Part shown: positions 51,388-59,734 of the stretch, piece by piece
How positions within the stretch are numbered: position 1 is the first letter of the stretch
Layout of the letters: each line of letters begins with the position of its first letter
Source of the DNA: Amycolatopsis eburnea
GTDB lineage: Bacteria; Actinomycetota; Actinomycetes; Mycobacteriales; Pseudonocardiaceae
Length of the DNA stretch: 64,000 bases
Reading direction: 5' to 3'
Assembly: GCF_003937945.1 (NCBI RefSeq)
Contig: NZ_RSEC01000058.1
Coordinates: 806,001-870,000 of the forward strand
Position numbers and translations under genes: made by a program
The notes under the pieces: generated by a model
Seen by the model: the letters and a program-made list of their open reading frames with translations, nothing else
Database searches by the model: none
Told to the model about the DNA's origin: nothing

Positions 51388-52446
51388 GTGCCGAACGCCC
51401 GGTCGTTGCTCGCGGCGGCCCTCGCCTGCCTGGTGCTGCCGCTCGCGGCCGTGCCCGCGCACGCGTCGACGCCGATCACGAAGAAGCTGACCTACACCTG
51501 CCCGTTCCCGTTGATCGGGCTGCAGAAGCTGGACGTGGAGATCAAGGCGTCGTTCGACGTGCCGTCCGCGCCGGGCGGCACGTTCACGACGACGGACCTC
51601 GGGGTCTCGGTGACCGTGCCCGACAAGTCCACCCGCGGCCTGGCCCTGGTCGGCGCGGCGAGCATCGAAGGGACGGCGTCCGCAGGGGTGACGCTGACCA
51701 ACGGCCCGCTGACGCTGCCCTTGACCTTGCCGCTGACGGTGGCGAAGACGGCGGTGCCGGCGTCGGGGCCGTTCACCACGCAGGCGTCGGGCACGGTCCC
51801 GCCGGTGCAGCTGCCGAACGCGGGCAAGACGGCGCTGACGATCGGCGGCTTCAGCACCCGCCTCACGCCGAAGAAGGCCGACGGCTCGTTCACCGGGCTC
51901 GGCTCGTTCACCTCGGACTGCACGCTCGACGCCGGCCAGGACCCGGTGCTGCTGTCGTTCGACCTGGGCAGCACCCAGACCGTGCGCGACTACGGCGTCA
52001 CCGGCACGACGACGCTCAAGGCGCTGGGCGCGACCGCGCCGGTCACCGGCTCGTTCACCGGGTTCACCCCGGCGTTCGACCGGACGCGCGCGGAGTTCAA
52101 GGTCTTCGGGTTCGTGCCCGGGACGGCCGACCTGAAGTTCAGCCCGGACGGCCCGCAGACCGGCGAACTCACCGGTGACGGCTTCGTCGCGCACGCGAAG
52201 CTGGCGCTGACGCTCCCGCAGGTGACGCTGTTCGGCCTGCCGGTCGCCGACGCGGGGTGCCGGGCGAGCGCGCCGATCCCGGTGGACCTGCGCACCGGCG
52301 GCGGGTTCGCGCTCGCCACCGGCGGGCCGGTGACCGGGACGTACGCGATCCCGGTGCTGACCGGCTGCGGGACGTTCACCGCGTACCTGAGTTCACTGTT
52401 CCAGAGTGACGGCAACACGTTCGCCGTCACGTTGGCCGCACGCTGA
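51388..52446 (+). CDS. secreted DUF6801-type protein 3
   Basis: 352 residues from GTG 51388 (GAAGGGAAA upstream). Signal peptide SLLAAALACLVLPLAAVPAHA, then LTYTCPFPLIGLQ and a first beta domain ending with a Cys (SFTSDCTL). It joins directly, without a Thr/Pro linker, to the second domain ending SDGNTFAVTLAAR. Tandem paralogue of gene 2; the three family members differ chiefly in linker length (146, about 25 and 0 residues). Confidence 0.85.
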   Translation: MPNARSLLAAALACLVLPLAAVPAHASTPITKKLTYTCPFPLIGLQKLDVEIKASFDVPSAPGGTFTTTDLGVSVTVPDKSTRGLALVGAASIEGTASAGVTLTNGPLTLPLTLPLTVAKTAVPASGPFTTQASGTVPPVQLPNAGKTALTIGGFSTRLTPKKADGSFTGLGSFTSDCTLDAGQDPVLLSFDLGSTQTVRDYGVTGTTTLKALGATAPVTGSFTGFTPAFDRTRAEFKVFGFVPGTADLKFSPDGPQTGELTGDGFVAHAKLALTLPQVTLFGLPVADAGCRASAPIPVDLRTGGGFALATGGPVTGTYAIPVLTGCGTFTAYLSSLFQSDGNTFAVTLAAR

Positions 52447-52480
52447 CCGGGATTCACCTCGGCCCGGTAACTCTGTTCGG

Positions 52481-53818
52481 ATGCGCCGAACCACTGTGGG
52501 GACCCTGGTCGTAGTCACGCTGCTCGCCACCGCCGCGCCCGGGGAGGCGGCCGGGCTCGCCCGCGACCCGGTCGCGGTGGTGTACGACCGCGACCACGCG
52601 CTGCACGTGCTGAACGCCGGCGCGACCGACGACGAACTGACGCTGCGGACGCAGGCGCTCGCGTCGAGCGCGTGGGCGTTCTTCCGCGGCACTTCGCCGC
52701 TCTACTACCGGGATCTCGGCGAACTGGCGCCGTCCGCGTACGCCACCGCGGGCGGCGACGTGTGGCTGACCGGTGACGCCCACCTCGAGAACACCGGCGC
52801 CGACCGCGGGGCCGACAACGAAGAGCAGTTCGCGATCAACGACACCGACGACGCCTGGCGCGGTTCGTGGACGTGGGAGCTGCGCCGCGAGGCCGTCTCG
52901 ATCGTGCTCGCCGGGCGCGCGGACGGCCGCAGCGCGAGCCAGATCGCCACCGACGTCGACACGTTCGTCGCCGAGTACGCCCAGTGGATCGGGAAGTTCC
53001 ACGGGACGAACGACGAAGCGAGCTGGCGGCTGACCGCGGGCAACACCTCCGACCTCGTCGGCGACCTCATCGACGCGTCCGCGGCGGACAAGCGGGCCGA
53101 CCTCGTCGCGAAGTGGACCACCGGCGGGCACTTCAAGGCCGACCCCGAGCTGCAGACCGTGTCCGCGGCGACCCGGACGCAGCTGGTCGACGCGGTCGCG
53201 GCCTACCGGACCACCGCGGGCAAGCCGCTGAAGGCGGCCGAAGCCGTCGTTAAGGACGTCCGGCGGCGGACCGGCGCGGGCACCGGCAGCCTGGGCCGGT
53301 TCCGCTGGTACGTGCTCGTCGAAGGCGACACGACGTCGGCGTCCGACGACCGGATCCTGGAGCTCAAGCAGGAGGTCGACCCGGCGCCGAAGCAGCTCGC
53401 GCCGAACGCCACCACGCTGACCGGCGGGCAGCGGCCGGCACTGGCGCTGCGGTGGCTCGCGAACCAGTCCGAACCCCTGGCCGGCTGGGCGAGCGTCGGG
53501 ACCACCCCGGTGCTGGTGAAGGAGAAGTCGCCGTTCGCCGAAGACCTGGAGATCGGCGACCTGACGTCGTCGGCGATCTGGGACGACACCGTCCGCGACG
53601 TCGGCCGCCTGCTCGCCGCCGCGCACGCCCGCGCCGACCAGGACATCCCCGGCACCGGCCTCGGCTACTCCGCGGACGCGGCCATCGACGGCGCGATCAC
53701 GTCGGTGCCGGGCCTGCAGGCCGAGACCCGCGCCTTCGCGACGAGCTACGCCGACCAGGTCACCACCGACTGGCGCGCGTACGTCGCCGCGAAGGATTCC
53801 GGACGTCCGTTGTTCTGA
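52481..53818 (+). CDS. secreted DUF2252-family protein
   Basis: 445 residues from ATG 52481. No ribosome binding site is visible, so a leaderless message is possible. A signal peptide (VGTLVVVTLLATAAPGEA) precedes a DUF2252 domain with FFRGTSPLYYRDL, GDAHLENTG, FAINDTDDAWRGSWTWELRR and GRFRWYVLVEGDT. The GDAHLxN-type and DxDD motifs recall aminoglycoside-kinase-like folds. An exported version is notable because kinase-like chemistry outside the cell lacks ATP; function unknown. Confidence 0.85.
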   Translation: MRRTTVGTLVVVTLLATAAPGEAAGLARDPVAVVYDRDHALHVLNAGATDDELTLRTQALASSAWAFFRGTSPLYYRDLGELAPSAYATAGGDVWLTGDAHLENTGADRGADNEEQFAINDTDDAWRGSWTWELRREAVSIVLAGRADGRSASQIATDVDTFVAEYAQWIGKFHGTNDEASWRLTAGNTSDLVGDLIDASAADKRADLVAKWTTGGHFKADPELQTVSAATRTQLVDAVAAYRTTAGKPLKAAEAVVKDVRRRTGAGTGSLGRFRWYVLVEGDTTSASDDRILELKQEVDPAPKQLAPNATTLTGGQRPALALRWLANQSEPLAGWASVGTTPVLVKEKSPFAEDLEIGDLTSSAIWDDTVRDVGRLLAAAHARADQDIPGTGLGYSADAAIDGAITSVPGLQAETRAFATSYADQVTTDWRAYVAAKDSGRPLF

Positions 53819-53882
53819 GCTGTCGATTTCGCCTCCGCTCGCGTGACGGGGTAGGAAAGGACCACGACGAGAGGAACCGGAC

Positions 53883-54221
53883 ATGGCGCAGTACGCGGTG
53901 CTGATCTACGAGCGCGTCCCGCCCGAAGACCTGCCGAAGGAGATCATGGACCGGCACATCGGGCTGCCGGAGCGGATCGGCGAGCTGGGCGGGAAGGTGA
54001 CCGCCGGCCTGGCGCTGCAGCCCAACGAGACGGCCACCGCGATCCGCGGCGACCTCGTCACCGACGGGCCGTTCGTCGAGACCAAGGAGGTGCTGGCCGG
54101 GGTGTACCTGCTCGAAGCCCGCGACCTCGACCACGCGCTGGCCTGCGCGAAGCTGACGCCGGTCGTCGAGGGCGGCGTCGAGGTCCGGCCGCTGATCGAC
54201 TTCCAGGTGGTGCCGGACTGA
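53883..54221 (+). CDS. DGPF/YCII-like protein
   Basis: 112 residues, GAGAGGAAC upstream. Ferredoxin-like YCII fold with the defining TDGPFVETKEVLAGVYLLEA motif and an IRGDLVTDG strand. DGPF proteins are the standard neighbours of ECF42 sigma factors, and here the sigma gene begins within this stop codon. Biochemical role unknown; proposed partner or target in the ECF42 pathway. Confidence 0.9.
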   Translation: MAQYAVLIYERVPPEDLPKEIMDRHIGLPERIGELGGKVTAGLALQPNETATAIRGDLVTDGPFVETKEVLAGVYLLEARDLDHALACAKLTPVVEGGVEVRPLIDFQVVPD

Positions 54222-55441
54222 GCTCCGCCGCGGACGCCGTCGCCGAGGCGCACCGGCGCGAGTGGGCCGCCGTGCTCGCCGCGACGGTGCGCGTCACCCG
54301 CGACCTCGACGAGGCCGAGGAGGCCGTGCAGGACGCCTACCTGCAGGCCCTCGAACGCTGGGCGCGCGACGGCGTCCCGGATCGGCCCGGCGCGTGGCTG
54401 ACCACGGTCGCGCGCCGGACCGCGCTCAACGGCGTCCGGCACCGGGAGGTGCTGCGGCGCAAGCTGCCGCTGCTGGTCGAGCCCGAGGCCGCCGACGTGC
54501 CGGAGCCGGCCGGGCCGATCCCGGACGACCGGCTGCGGCTGGTCTTCACCTGCTGCCACCCGGCGCTGGCGCAGGAGGCGCAGATCGCGCTGACGCTGCG
54601 CCTGGTCTGCGGGGTCGCGACCGCCGACATCGCGCACGCGTTCCTGGTGCCGGAGCCGACCATGGCCGCCCGGCTCACGCGGGCGAAGAAGAAGATCGCG
54701 GCCGCGCGCATCCCGTACGCGGTGCCGTCCGCCGCCGACCTGCCCGCGCGGGTGTCGGTCGTGCTGACCGTCGTCCACCTGCTCTTCTCGGCCGGGCACA
54801 CCGCGCCCACCGGCGCCGGCCTGGTCCGCGACGAGCTGACCGGGCGCGCCCTCGACCTCGCGCGGCTGCTGCGTGCCCTGCTGCCCGCCGACACCGAGGT
54901 CGCAGGGCTGCTGGCGCTGCTGCTGGTCCACCAGGCCCGCCGTGCCACCCGGACCGACGCCGCGGGACGGCTGCTGCGGCTGGAAGACCAGGACCGCGCT
55001 CGCTGGGACACCGGGCTGATCGCCGAGGCCGACCGGCTCGTCGTCGAGGCGCTGAAGGCCGGCCCGCCCGGGCGGTTCAGTGTCCAGGCCGCCATCGCCG
55101 CGCTGCACGCGCAGGCACCGAGCTACGCCGAGACGGACTGGCCGCAGATCCTCGTCCTGTACGACGTGCTGCTGGGCCTGTGGCCGTCGCCGGTGGTGGC
55201 GCTCAACCGCGCGGTCGCACTGTCCATGGTGGACGGTCCGGCGGCGGCGCTCGCCGAGGTCGGCAGGCTGGAAGCCGCCGGCAGGCTGGCCGGCTACCGC
55301 TACTTGCCCGCCACCAAGGCGGACCTGCTGCACCGCCTCGGCCGAGACGCCGAAGCGGCCGAGGCCTACCGGGCCGCGCTGGAGCTGAGCGACAACGCCG
55401 TCGAGCAGGAGTTCCTCGCCGCGCGGCTCAGCGGGGCCTGA
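54218..55441 (+). CDS. ECF42-type sigma factor with TPR-like C-terminus, probable CTG start
   Basis: 407 residues if begun at CTG 54218, which overlaps the DGPF stop (CTGA) and has AGGTGG seven bases upstream. The first ATG/GTG in frame, GTG 54272, would remove 18 residues of sigma region 2 (AVAEAHRREWAAVLAATV...), and no in-frame ATG or GTG lies nearby upstream. Region 2: DLDEAEEAVQDAYLQALERW; region 4: LVCGVATADIAHAFLVPEPT and AARLTRAKKKI. The long C-terminal extension (about 190-407) with RFSVQAAIAALHAQA and TPR-like helices is the ECF42 hallmark. The stop codon lies in a 48-bp duplicated segment. Confidence 0.85.
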   Translation: MSSAADAVAEAHRREWAAVLAATVRVTRDLDEAEEAVQDAYLQALERWARDGVPDRPGAWLTTVARRTALNGVRHREVLRRKLPLLVEPEAADVPEPAGPIPDDRLRLVFTCCHPALAQEAQIALTLRLVCGVATADIAHAFLVPEPTMAARLTRAKKKIAAARIPYAVPSAADLPARVSVVLTVVHLLFSAGHTAPTGAGLVRDELTGRALDLARLLRALLPADTEVAGLLALLLVHQARRATRTDAAGRLLRLEDQDRARWDTGLIAEADRLVVEALKAGPPGRFSVQAAIAALHAQAPSYAETDWPQILVLYDVLLGLWPSPVVALNRAVALSMVDGPAAALAEVGRLEAAGRLAGYRYLPATKADLLHRLGRDAEAAEAYRAALELSDNAVEQEFLAARLSGA

Positions 55442-55481
55442 ACAGCAGGACGAACCCGCGCCCGAAAGGACCAGCGCGGCC
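55434..55481. repeat. duplicated 3' segment, copy 1
   Basis: 48 bp nearly identical to 55652-55700 (one base shorter), beginning GGGCCTGAACAGCAGGACG. Copy 2 is the 3' end of the membrane-protein gene on the minus strand; copy 1 is non-coding apart from giving the sigma-factor stop codon. The two copies flank the family B repeat at 55523-55607 in direct orientation. Confidence 0.9.
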
Positions 55482-55522
55482 GTCCGCTGTCCGCCGGTGC
55501 CGGGATCGCGGCTCGGTCTCAT

Positions 55523-55607
55523 GCGCCCCAATGTGGCGTTGGGTGCGTCCAACGCACCGAATGCCACATTGGGTGCGCTCAACGCACCGAACGCCACATT
55601 GGGGTGC
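55523..55607. repeat. family B intergenic repeat (short form)
   Basis: Arms GCGCCCCAATGTGGCGTT (55523-55540) and AACGCCACATTGGGGTGC (55590-55607) pair over 18 positions with one G-T; inner copies of ATGCCACATTGGGTGCG and two GGTGCGTC/AACGCACC-type sequences lie between. Sits between the convergent sigma-factor and membrane-protein genes and inside the 48/49-bp direct duplication. Confidence 0.85.
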
Positions 55608-55645
55608 TTTGGACGCGGCGTACCTTCACGCTGCCGAGACCGGTG

Positions 55646-55996
55646 TCAGCTGGGCCTGAACAGCAGGACGAACCCCGCGCCCGAAAGGACCAGCGCGGCC
55701 AGGAAGAACGCGCCGTGCCCGTACGCGCGGGTCACGACGTCGCCGACCAGCTGCACCACGAGGTCGACGATGCCGAGCGCGCCGACGACCGCCAGCGCGA
55801 CGCGCGTTCCCTTCACCCCGCGGTACACGCCGTACACCAGCAACGCCCACAGCCCCGCGCAAACGGCGTACACCAGCACCGCGACCGGCGGCGGGACGGC
55901 CGCTTCCACGGGTGTCCGGCGCCCGCCCAGCAACGTCCCGAGGAACCAGCACGCCGTCGCGCCCCACCAGGCGAAAGCGGCGTGGCGGGCGGGCAT
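55646..55996 (-). CDS. small four-helix membrane protein
   Basis: 116 residues with about four hydrophobic segments: AFAWWGATACWFLGTLLGG, AVLVYAVCAGLWALLVYGVY, VALAVVGALGIVDLVVQLVG and GAFFLAALVLSGAGFVLLF. No motif identifies the family; similar short membrane proteins are common in actinobacteria. Its last 16 codons are duplicated at 55434-55481. Confidence 0.8.
   Translation of the reverse strand: MPARHAAFAWWGATACWFLGTLLGGRRTPVEAAVPPPVAVLVYAVCAGLWALLVYGVYRGVKGTRVALAVVGALGIVDLVVQLVGDVVTRAYGHGAFFLAALVLSGAGFVLLFRPS
55652..55700. repeat. duplicated 3' segment, copy 2 (within membrane-protein gene)
   Basis: 49-bp partner of 55434-55481; encodes, on the minus strand, the C-terminal LVLSGAGFVLLFR region. 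As the coding copy it is the presumed source of the duplication. Confidence 0.9.
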
Positions 55997-56058
55997 GGCC
56001 GGAGCGTAGGCCGGGAACGACCGGATCCGGCACGGCCGTGCACCGAACTGTTACCCGC

Positions 56059-56084
56059 CCGGTGTCACACCGGAGTGCTATAAA
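56059..56084 (+). promoter_or_regulatory. palindrome and minus-10 before the phosphatase operon
   Basis: CCGGTGT-C-ACACCGG (perfect 7-bp arms, 56059-56073) is followed five bases later by TATAAA (56079-56084). An operator in the minus-35 position is plausible. The operon's GTG start is at 56193, leaving a leader of about 100 bases. Confidence 0.45.
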
Positions 56085-56192
56085 GCGCTACCCCGGTGAG
56101 ACCGGTTCCGCGGCCGTAGGCGGCCGACGCCGGTGCCGCTAGGGTTGATCGTCTGGATGTGCTGGCCGAGGGCAGCCGAACGGGAGAAGCCG

Positions 56193-57389
56193 GTGACCGC
56201 CGCGCACGACTCATCGTGGGATCCCGGCACCCGCCTGCGGGTGCTGCTGGTCGAGGACGACGACGGCGACGCGCTGCTGGTCGAGGAGATGCTGGCGGAC
56301 ACGGCCGTGCCGTTCTCCCTCGAACGCGTCGAGACGCTCTCCGCCGCGCTGACCGGCCCGCTCACCGCCGACTGCGTCGTGCTCGACCTGCAGCTGCCCG
56401 ACGCGATGGGCCTCAGCGGCCTGACGAAACTCGGCCAGCACGCGCCCGGCGTCGCGATCGTCGTGCTGACCGGCGGGCACGACCAGGCCACCGGCGTCGC
56501 CGCGGTCGCCGCCGGCGCGCAGGACTACCTCGTCAAGGACCAGGTGGACGGGCCCCTGCTGGTGAAGGCGCTGCGCTTCGCCCGCGAGCGCAAGCGTGCC
56601 GAGCAGGTCGAGCAGCAGTTCCTCCAGCAACAGCTGCTCGCGCGGGAGAACGCGCGGCTCGAACGCGGCCTGCTGCCCAGCCCGCTGCTGCGCGACCCCC
56701 ACCTCGACCTGGCCGCCCGCTACCGGCCCGGCCGCAACGGATCCCTGCTGGGCGGCGACTTCTACGACGCCATCGAACTCGCCGACGGCAGCGTGCACAT
56801 GATGATCGGCGACGTCTGCGGCCACGGCCCGGACGAGGCCGCGCTCGGCGTCGCGCTGCGGATCGCGTGGCGCTCGCTCGTGATGGCCGGCCTGCCGATG
56901 GCCGACGTGCTGGGCATGGTCGAGCGGGTGCTGGTGCACGAGCGGATCGAGCCGCTGTTCGCCACGGTGTGCATGGTCGTCGTCGCGCCGGACCGAAGAT
57001 CCTTGCGCCTGTCGCTGGCCGGGCACCTGCCGCCGCTGCTGCTCACCCCCGGCGACGGGCACCTGCTCTCCGGCGGCCGCGTAGGCGTCCCGCTCGGCAT
57101 CGTCGAGGGCGCGAAGTGGGAGGCCCTCGACGTCCCGCTGGAGCCGGGGTGGTCGCTGCTGCTCTACACCGACGGCGTCTTCGAGGGCCGCGTCGGCGCC
57201 GGGTCCGAACGGCTCGGCCACGAGCGGATGGCCGAGCTCGTGCTCGACATCCGCCACCGCGGCGGCCTGGACGGCACCGACCTGCTCGACGAGCTGATCG
57301 CCCGCGCCGAGCGGTTCAACTCCGGGCCGCTCGACGACGACGTCGCCCTCGCCCTGCTCCGCCACGAACCCGGGGAGCCCGCCCGATGA
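56193..57389 (+). CDS. response regulator-PP2C (SpoIIE/RsbU-type) phosphatase
   Basis: 398 residues from GTG 56193 (GGGAG upstream). Receiver domain 17-135: acidic pair VEDDDGD, phospho-acceptor Asp65 (VVLDLQLPD), LTGG and Lys in YLVKDQ. A coiled linker (ERKRAEQVEQQFLQQQL) leads to the PP2C phosphatase with GGDFYDA (about 186), GDVCGHGPDEA, TDGVFE and DDDVAL metal sites. Expected to dephosphorylate a STAS antagonist such as the one encoded at 59378, when its receiver is phosphorylated. Coupled to the kinase gene by ATGA. Confidence 0.93.
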   Translation: MTAAHDSSWDPGTRLRVLLVEDDDGDALLVEEMLADTAVPFSLERVETLSAALTGPLTADCVVLDLQLPDAMGLSGLTKLGQHAPGVAIVVLTGGHDQATGVAAVAAGAQDYLVKDQVDGPLLVKALRFARERKRAEQVEQQFLQQQLLARENARLERGLLPSPLLRDPHLDLAARYRPGRNGSLLGGDFYDAIELADGSVHMMIGDVCGHGPDEAALGVALRIAWRSLVMAGLPMADVLGMVERVLVHERIEPLFATVCMVVVAPDRRSLRLSLAGHLPPLLLTPGDGHLLSGGRVGVPLGIVEGAKWEALDVPLEPGWSLLLYTDGVFEGRVGAGSERLGHERMAELVLDIRHRGGLDGTDLLDELIARAERFNSGPLDDDVALALLRHEPGEPAR

Positions 57390-58906
57390 CCGCCGGAGCG
57401 CGCGGCTGGTCGATCGGCCGCTGGCTGACCCTGCTCGCCGTCGCCGAGACCGCGCTGCTCCTCGCCGCGCTGATCGGCGGCGGGATCGCGCTGCACAACC
57501 TCACCGCCTCCCGCAACCGCCTGCTCGACGTGATCGGCCCGCAGCGCCTGTCCGCCCTCCAGCTGTCGACGGCGCTGCTGAACCAGGAAACCGGCGTCCG
57601 CGGCTACCAGCTCGGCCGCCGGCCGGACTTCCTCGCGCCCTACACCGACGGCGTCCAGGCGCAGGCCGTCGCCGTCACCCAGCTGCGGCAGGCCGGTGCG
57701 GTCCCGGGCACGGAGCTCGGTGACGACCTCGAAGCCGTGCTGCGGGCCGCCACGACGTGGCAGGCCGCCGCCGCGCCGGCCATCGCGCCCGGCGCGCCGC
57801 CGGTGACCCCGGCCGAGGTCGCGCGCGGCCAGGAGCTGTTCAACGCGGTGCGCTCGGCGCTCGACACCCAGCTCGGCCACCTCGCCGCGGTCCGGGACGC
57901 CGGCCGGGCCCGGCTCGACGCCGCGGCGAGCCTGCTGAACGAGATGCTCGTCGTCATCGGCGTCCTGCTCGTGGTGCTGTTCGCGTTGCTGTCCTTCGGG
58001 CTGCGGCGGATCATCACCCGGCCGATCCTCGGGCTGGCCGACGAGGTCCGCCAGGTCGCCGACCAGGACGTCCACCTGCCGGTGCACGGCAGCGGGCCGC
58101 GGGAGATCGCGCAGCTCGGCGCCGACGTCGAAGCCATGCGGCAGCGCATCCTCGACGAGGTCGCCGAGCTGGAGCGCGCGCACGCGCTGCTCGACCGGCG
58201 GACGCGCGAGCTGGAGCGGTCCAACGCCGACCTGGAACAGTTCGCCTACGTCGCTTCGCACGACCTGCAGGAGCCGCTGCGGAAGGTCGCCAGCTTCTGC
58301 CAGCTGCTCCAGCGGCGCTACCAGGGCCTGCTCGACGAGCGCGGCGAGCAGTACATCGAGTACGCCGTCGACGGCGCGAAGCGGATGCAGATCCTGATCA
58401 ACGACCTGCTGGCGTTTTCGCGCGTCGGCCGGAAACCGGGCGAGCACGTGCTGGTCGGCGCCGACCGGCTGGTCGACGACGCGCTGGCGAACCTCGAAGT
58501 CGCGCTGTCCCTGAGCGGCGGCAAGGTCACCCACGTCGACCTCCCCGAGGTGCGCGTCGAGCCTGCCCTGATGACGGCGGTGTTCCAGAACCTGATCGGC
58601 AACGCGCTGAAGTTCAAGGGCGAGACCCCGCCGGAAGTCCGGGTCACCGCGGAGCGCGACGGCGACGACTGGGTGTTTTCGGTGTCGGACAACGGCATCG
58701 GCATCGACGCCGAATACGCCGAACGGGTGTTCGCGCTGTTCCAGCGCCTCCACACGCGCTCGGCCTACCCGGGCACGGGCATCGGGCTCGCCCTGTGCCG
58801 CCGGATCGTCGAGTACCACGGCGGCCGGATCTGGCTCGACACCGCGGCCACCGACACGACGTTCCGCTTCACGCTGCCGGCGCGAGAGGACAATGGGGAA
58901 GTATGA
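57386..58906 (+). CDS. CHASE3-HAMP histidine kinase (phytochrome-kinase-like)
   Basis: 506 residues. Two membrane helices (about 11-36 and 186-205) flank a CHASE3 sensor with LNQETGVRGYQL. HAMP follows, then a DHp helix with YVASHDLQEPLRKV (His292) of the phytochrome/Cph1 class, and an HATPase with NLIGNALKFKG (N box), DNGIGID (G1) and GTGIGLALCRRI (G2). It overlaps its neighbours on both sides (ATGA), so it probably phosphorylates the Rcp1-like regulator and the receiver-phosphatase. Confidence 0.93.
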   Translation: MTAGARGWSIGRWLTLLAVAETALLLAALIGGGIALHNLTASRNRLLDVIGPQRLSALQLSTALLNQETGVRGYQLGRRPDFLAPYTDGVQAQAVAVTQLRQAGAVPGTELGDDLEAVLRAATTWQAAAAPAIAPGAPPVTPAEVARGQELFNAVRSALDTQLGHLAAVRDAGRARLDAAASLLNEMLVVIGVLLVVLFALLSFGLRRIITRPILGLADEVRQVADQDVHLPVHGSGPREIAQLGADVEAMRQRILDEVAELERAHALLDRRTRELERSNADLEQFAYVASHDLQEPLRKVASFCQLLQRRYQGLLDERGEQYIEYAVDGAKRMQILINDLLAFSRVGRKPGEHVLVGADRLVDDALANLEVALSLSGGKVTHVDLPEVRVEPALMTAVFQNLIGNALKFKGETPPEVRVTAERDGDDWVFSVSDNGIGIDAEYAERVFALFQRLHTRSAYPGTGIGLALCRRIVEYHGGRIWLDTAATDTTFRFTLPAREDNGEV

Positions 58907-59343
58907 CGCAGGCGCCTGCCCCGATCGACATCCTGCTCGTCGAGGACGACCCCGGCGACGTGCTGATGACGCGGGAAGCGTTCGAGCACCACAAGATCCG
59001 CAACGCGCTGCACGTCGCGGCCGACGGCGTCGAGGCGCTCGAGTTCCTCAACCGGGAGGGGCGGTTCCGGGCGGCACCGCGGCCCGGGCTGATCCTGCTC
59101 GACCTCAACCTGCCCCGCAAGGACGGCCGGGAGCTGCTCGGCGAGATCAAGCAGGACCCGCAGCTGCGCACGATCCCGGTCGTCGTGCTGACGACCTCCG
59201 AGGCGCAGGAGGACATCGTGCGCAGCTACGAGCTGCACGCGAACGCCTACGTCACCAAGCCGGTCGACTTCGAGAAGTTCACCGAGGTGGTCCGGAAGAT
59301 CGACGACTTCTGGGTCTCGGTGGTGCAGCTCCCGCACCGGTAG
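58903..59343 (+). CDS. Rcp1-like single-domain response regulator
   Basis: 146 residues. VEDDPGD acidic patch, Asp67 in LILLDLNLPRKDG, Thr in VVLTTSEAQED and Lys in YVTKPVDFEKF. The long insertion NREGRFRAAPRP and LNLPRKDGRELL are typical of the cyanobacterial Rcp1 type that partners phytochrome-like kinases. No output domain, so it acts as a phosphate carrier or by protein contact. Confidence 0.93.
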   Translation: MTQAPAPIDILLVEDDPGDVLMTREAFEHHKIRNALHVAADGVEALEFLNREGRFRAAPRPGLILLDLNLPRKDGRELLGEIKQDPQLRTIPVVVLTTSEAQEDIVRSYELHANAYVTKPVDFEKFTEVVRKIDDFWVSVVQLPHR

Positions 59344-59377
59344 CCGTTTGCCGGGGAGTGGGGCACGATAAGGGGCC

Positions 59378-59734
59378 GTGACGTCTTCATCACGGGACCT
59401 GCCCGCCACCGAGCTGGCGGTCACGCTCGATTGGCGGGGCCGCGCCGCGGTGCTGGGCGTGGCGGGGGAGATCGACCTGCTCAGCGCGCCGGAGTTCGAG
59501 GACGTCGTGGCCGCGGTGCTGGCCGACGAGCCGGAGAAGCTGGTGGTCGACCTGCGGTCGGTGACGTTCTTCTGCTCGGCGGGCCTGCAGGTGCTGGCGT
59601 CGGCGCACCGCAGGATGACCGAGCACGCGCTGCGGGTGGTCAGCGATTCCCCGGTGACGTCCGGCCCGCTGAAGACCACCGGCCTCGACACGTGGGTCAG
59701 CGTCCACCCGACGGTCGACGAAGCACTCACGTGA
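59378..59734 (+). CDS. STAS-domain anti-sigma-factor antagonist
   Basis: 118 residues, GTG start. STAS fold with GVAGEIDLLSAPEFEDV and VVDLRSVTFFCSAGLQVL; Ser67 is the conserved phosphorylation site (the more usual DSSG reads CSAG). In a partner switch it would bind the HATPase kinase encoded next and free a sigma factor or other target, being reset by the PP2C protein at 56193. Its stop overlaps the next GTG. Confidence 0.92.
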   Translation: MTSSSRDLPATELAVTLDWRGRAAVLGVAGEIDLLSAPEFEDVVAAVLADEPEKLVVDLRSVTFFCSAGLQVLASAHRRMTEHALRVVSDSPVTSGPLKTTGLDTWVSVHPTVDEALT

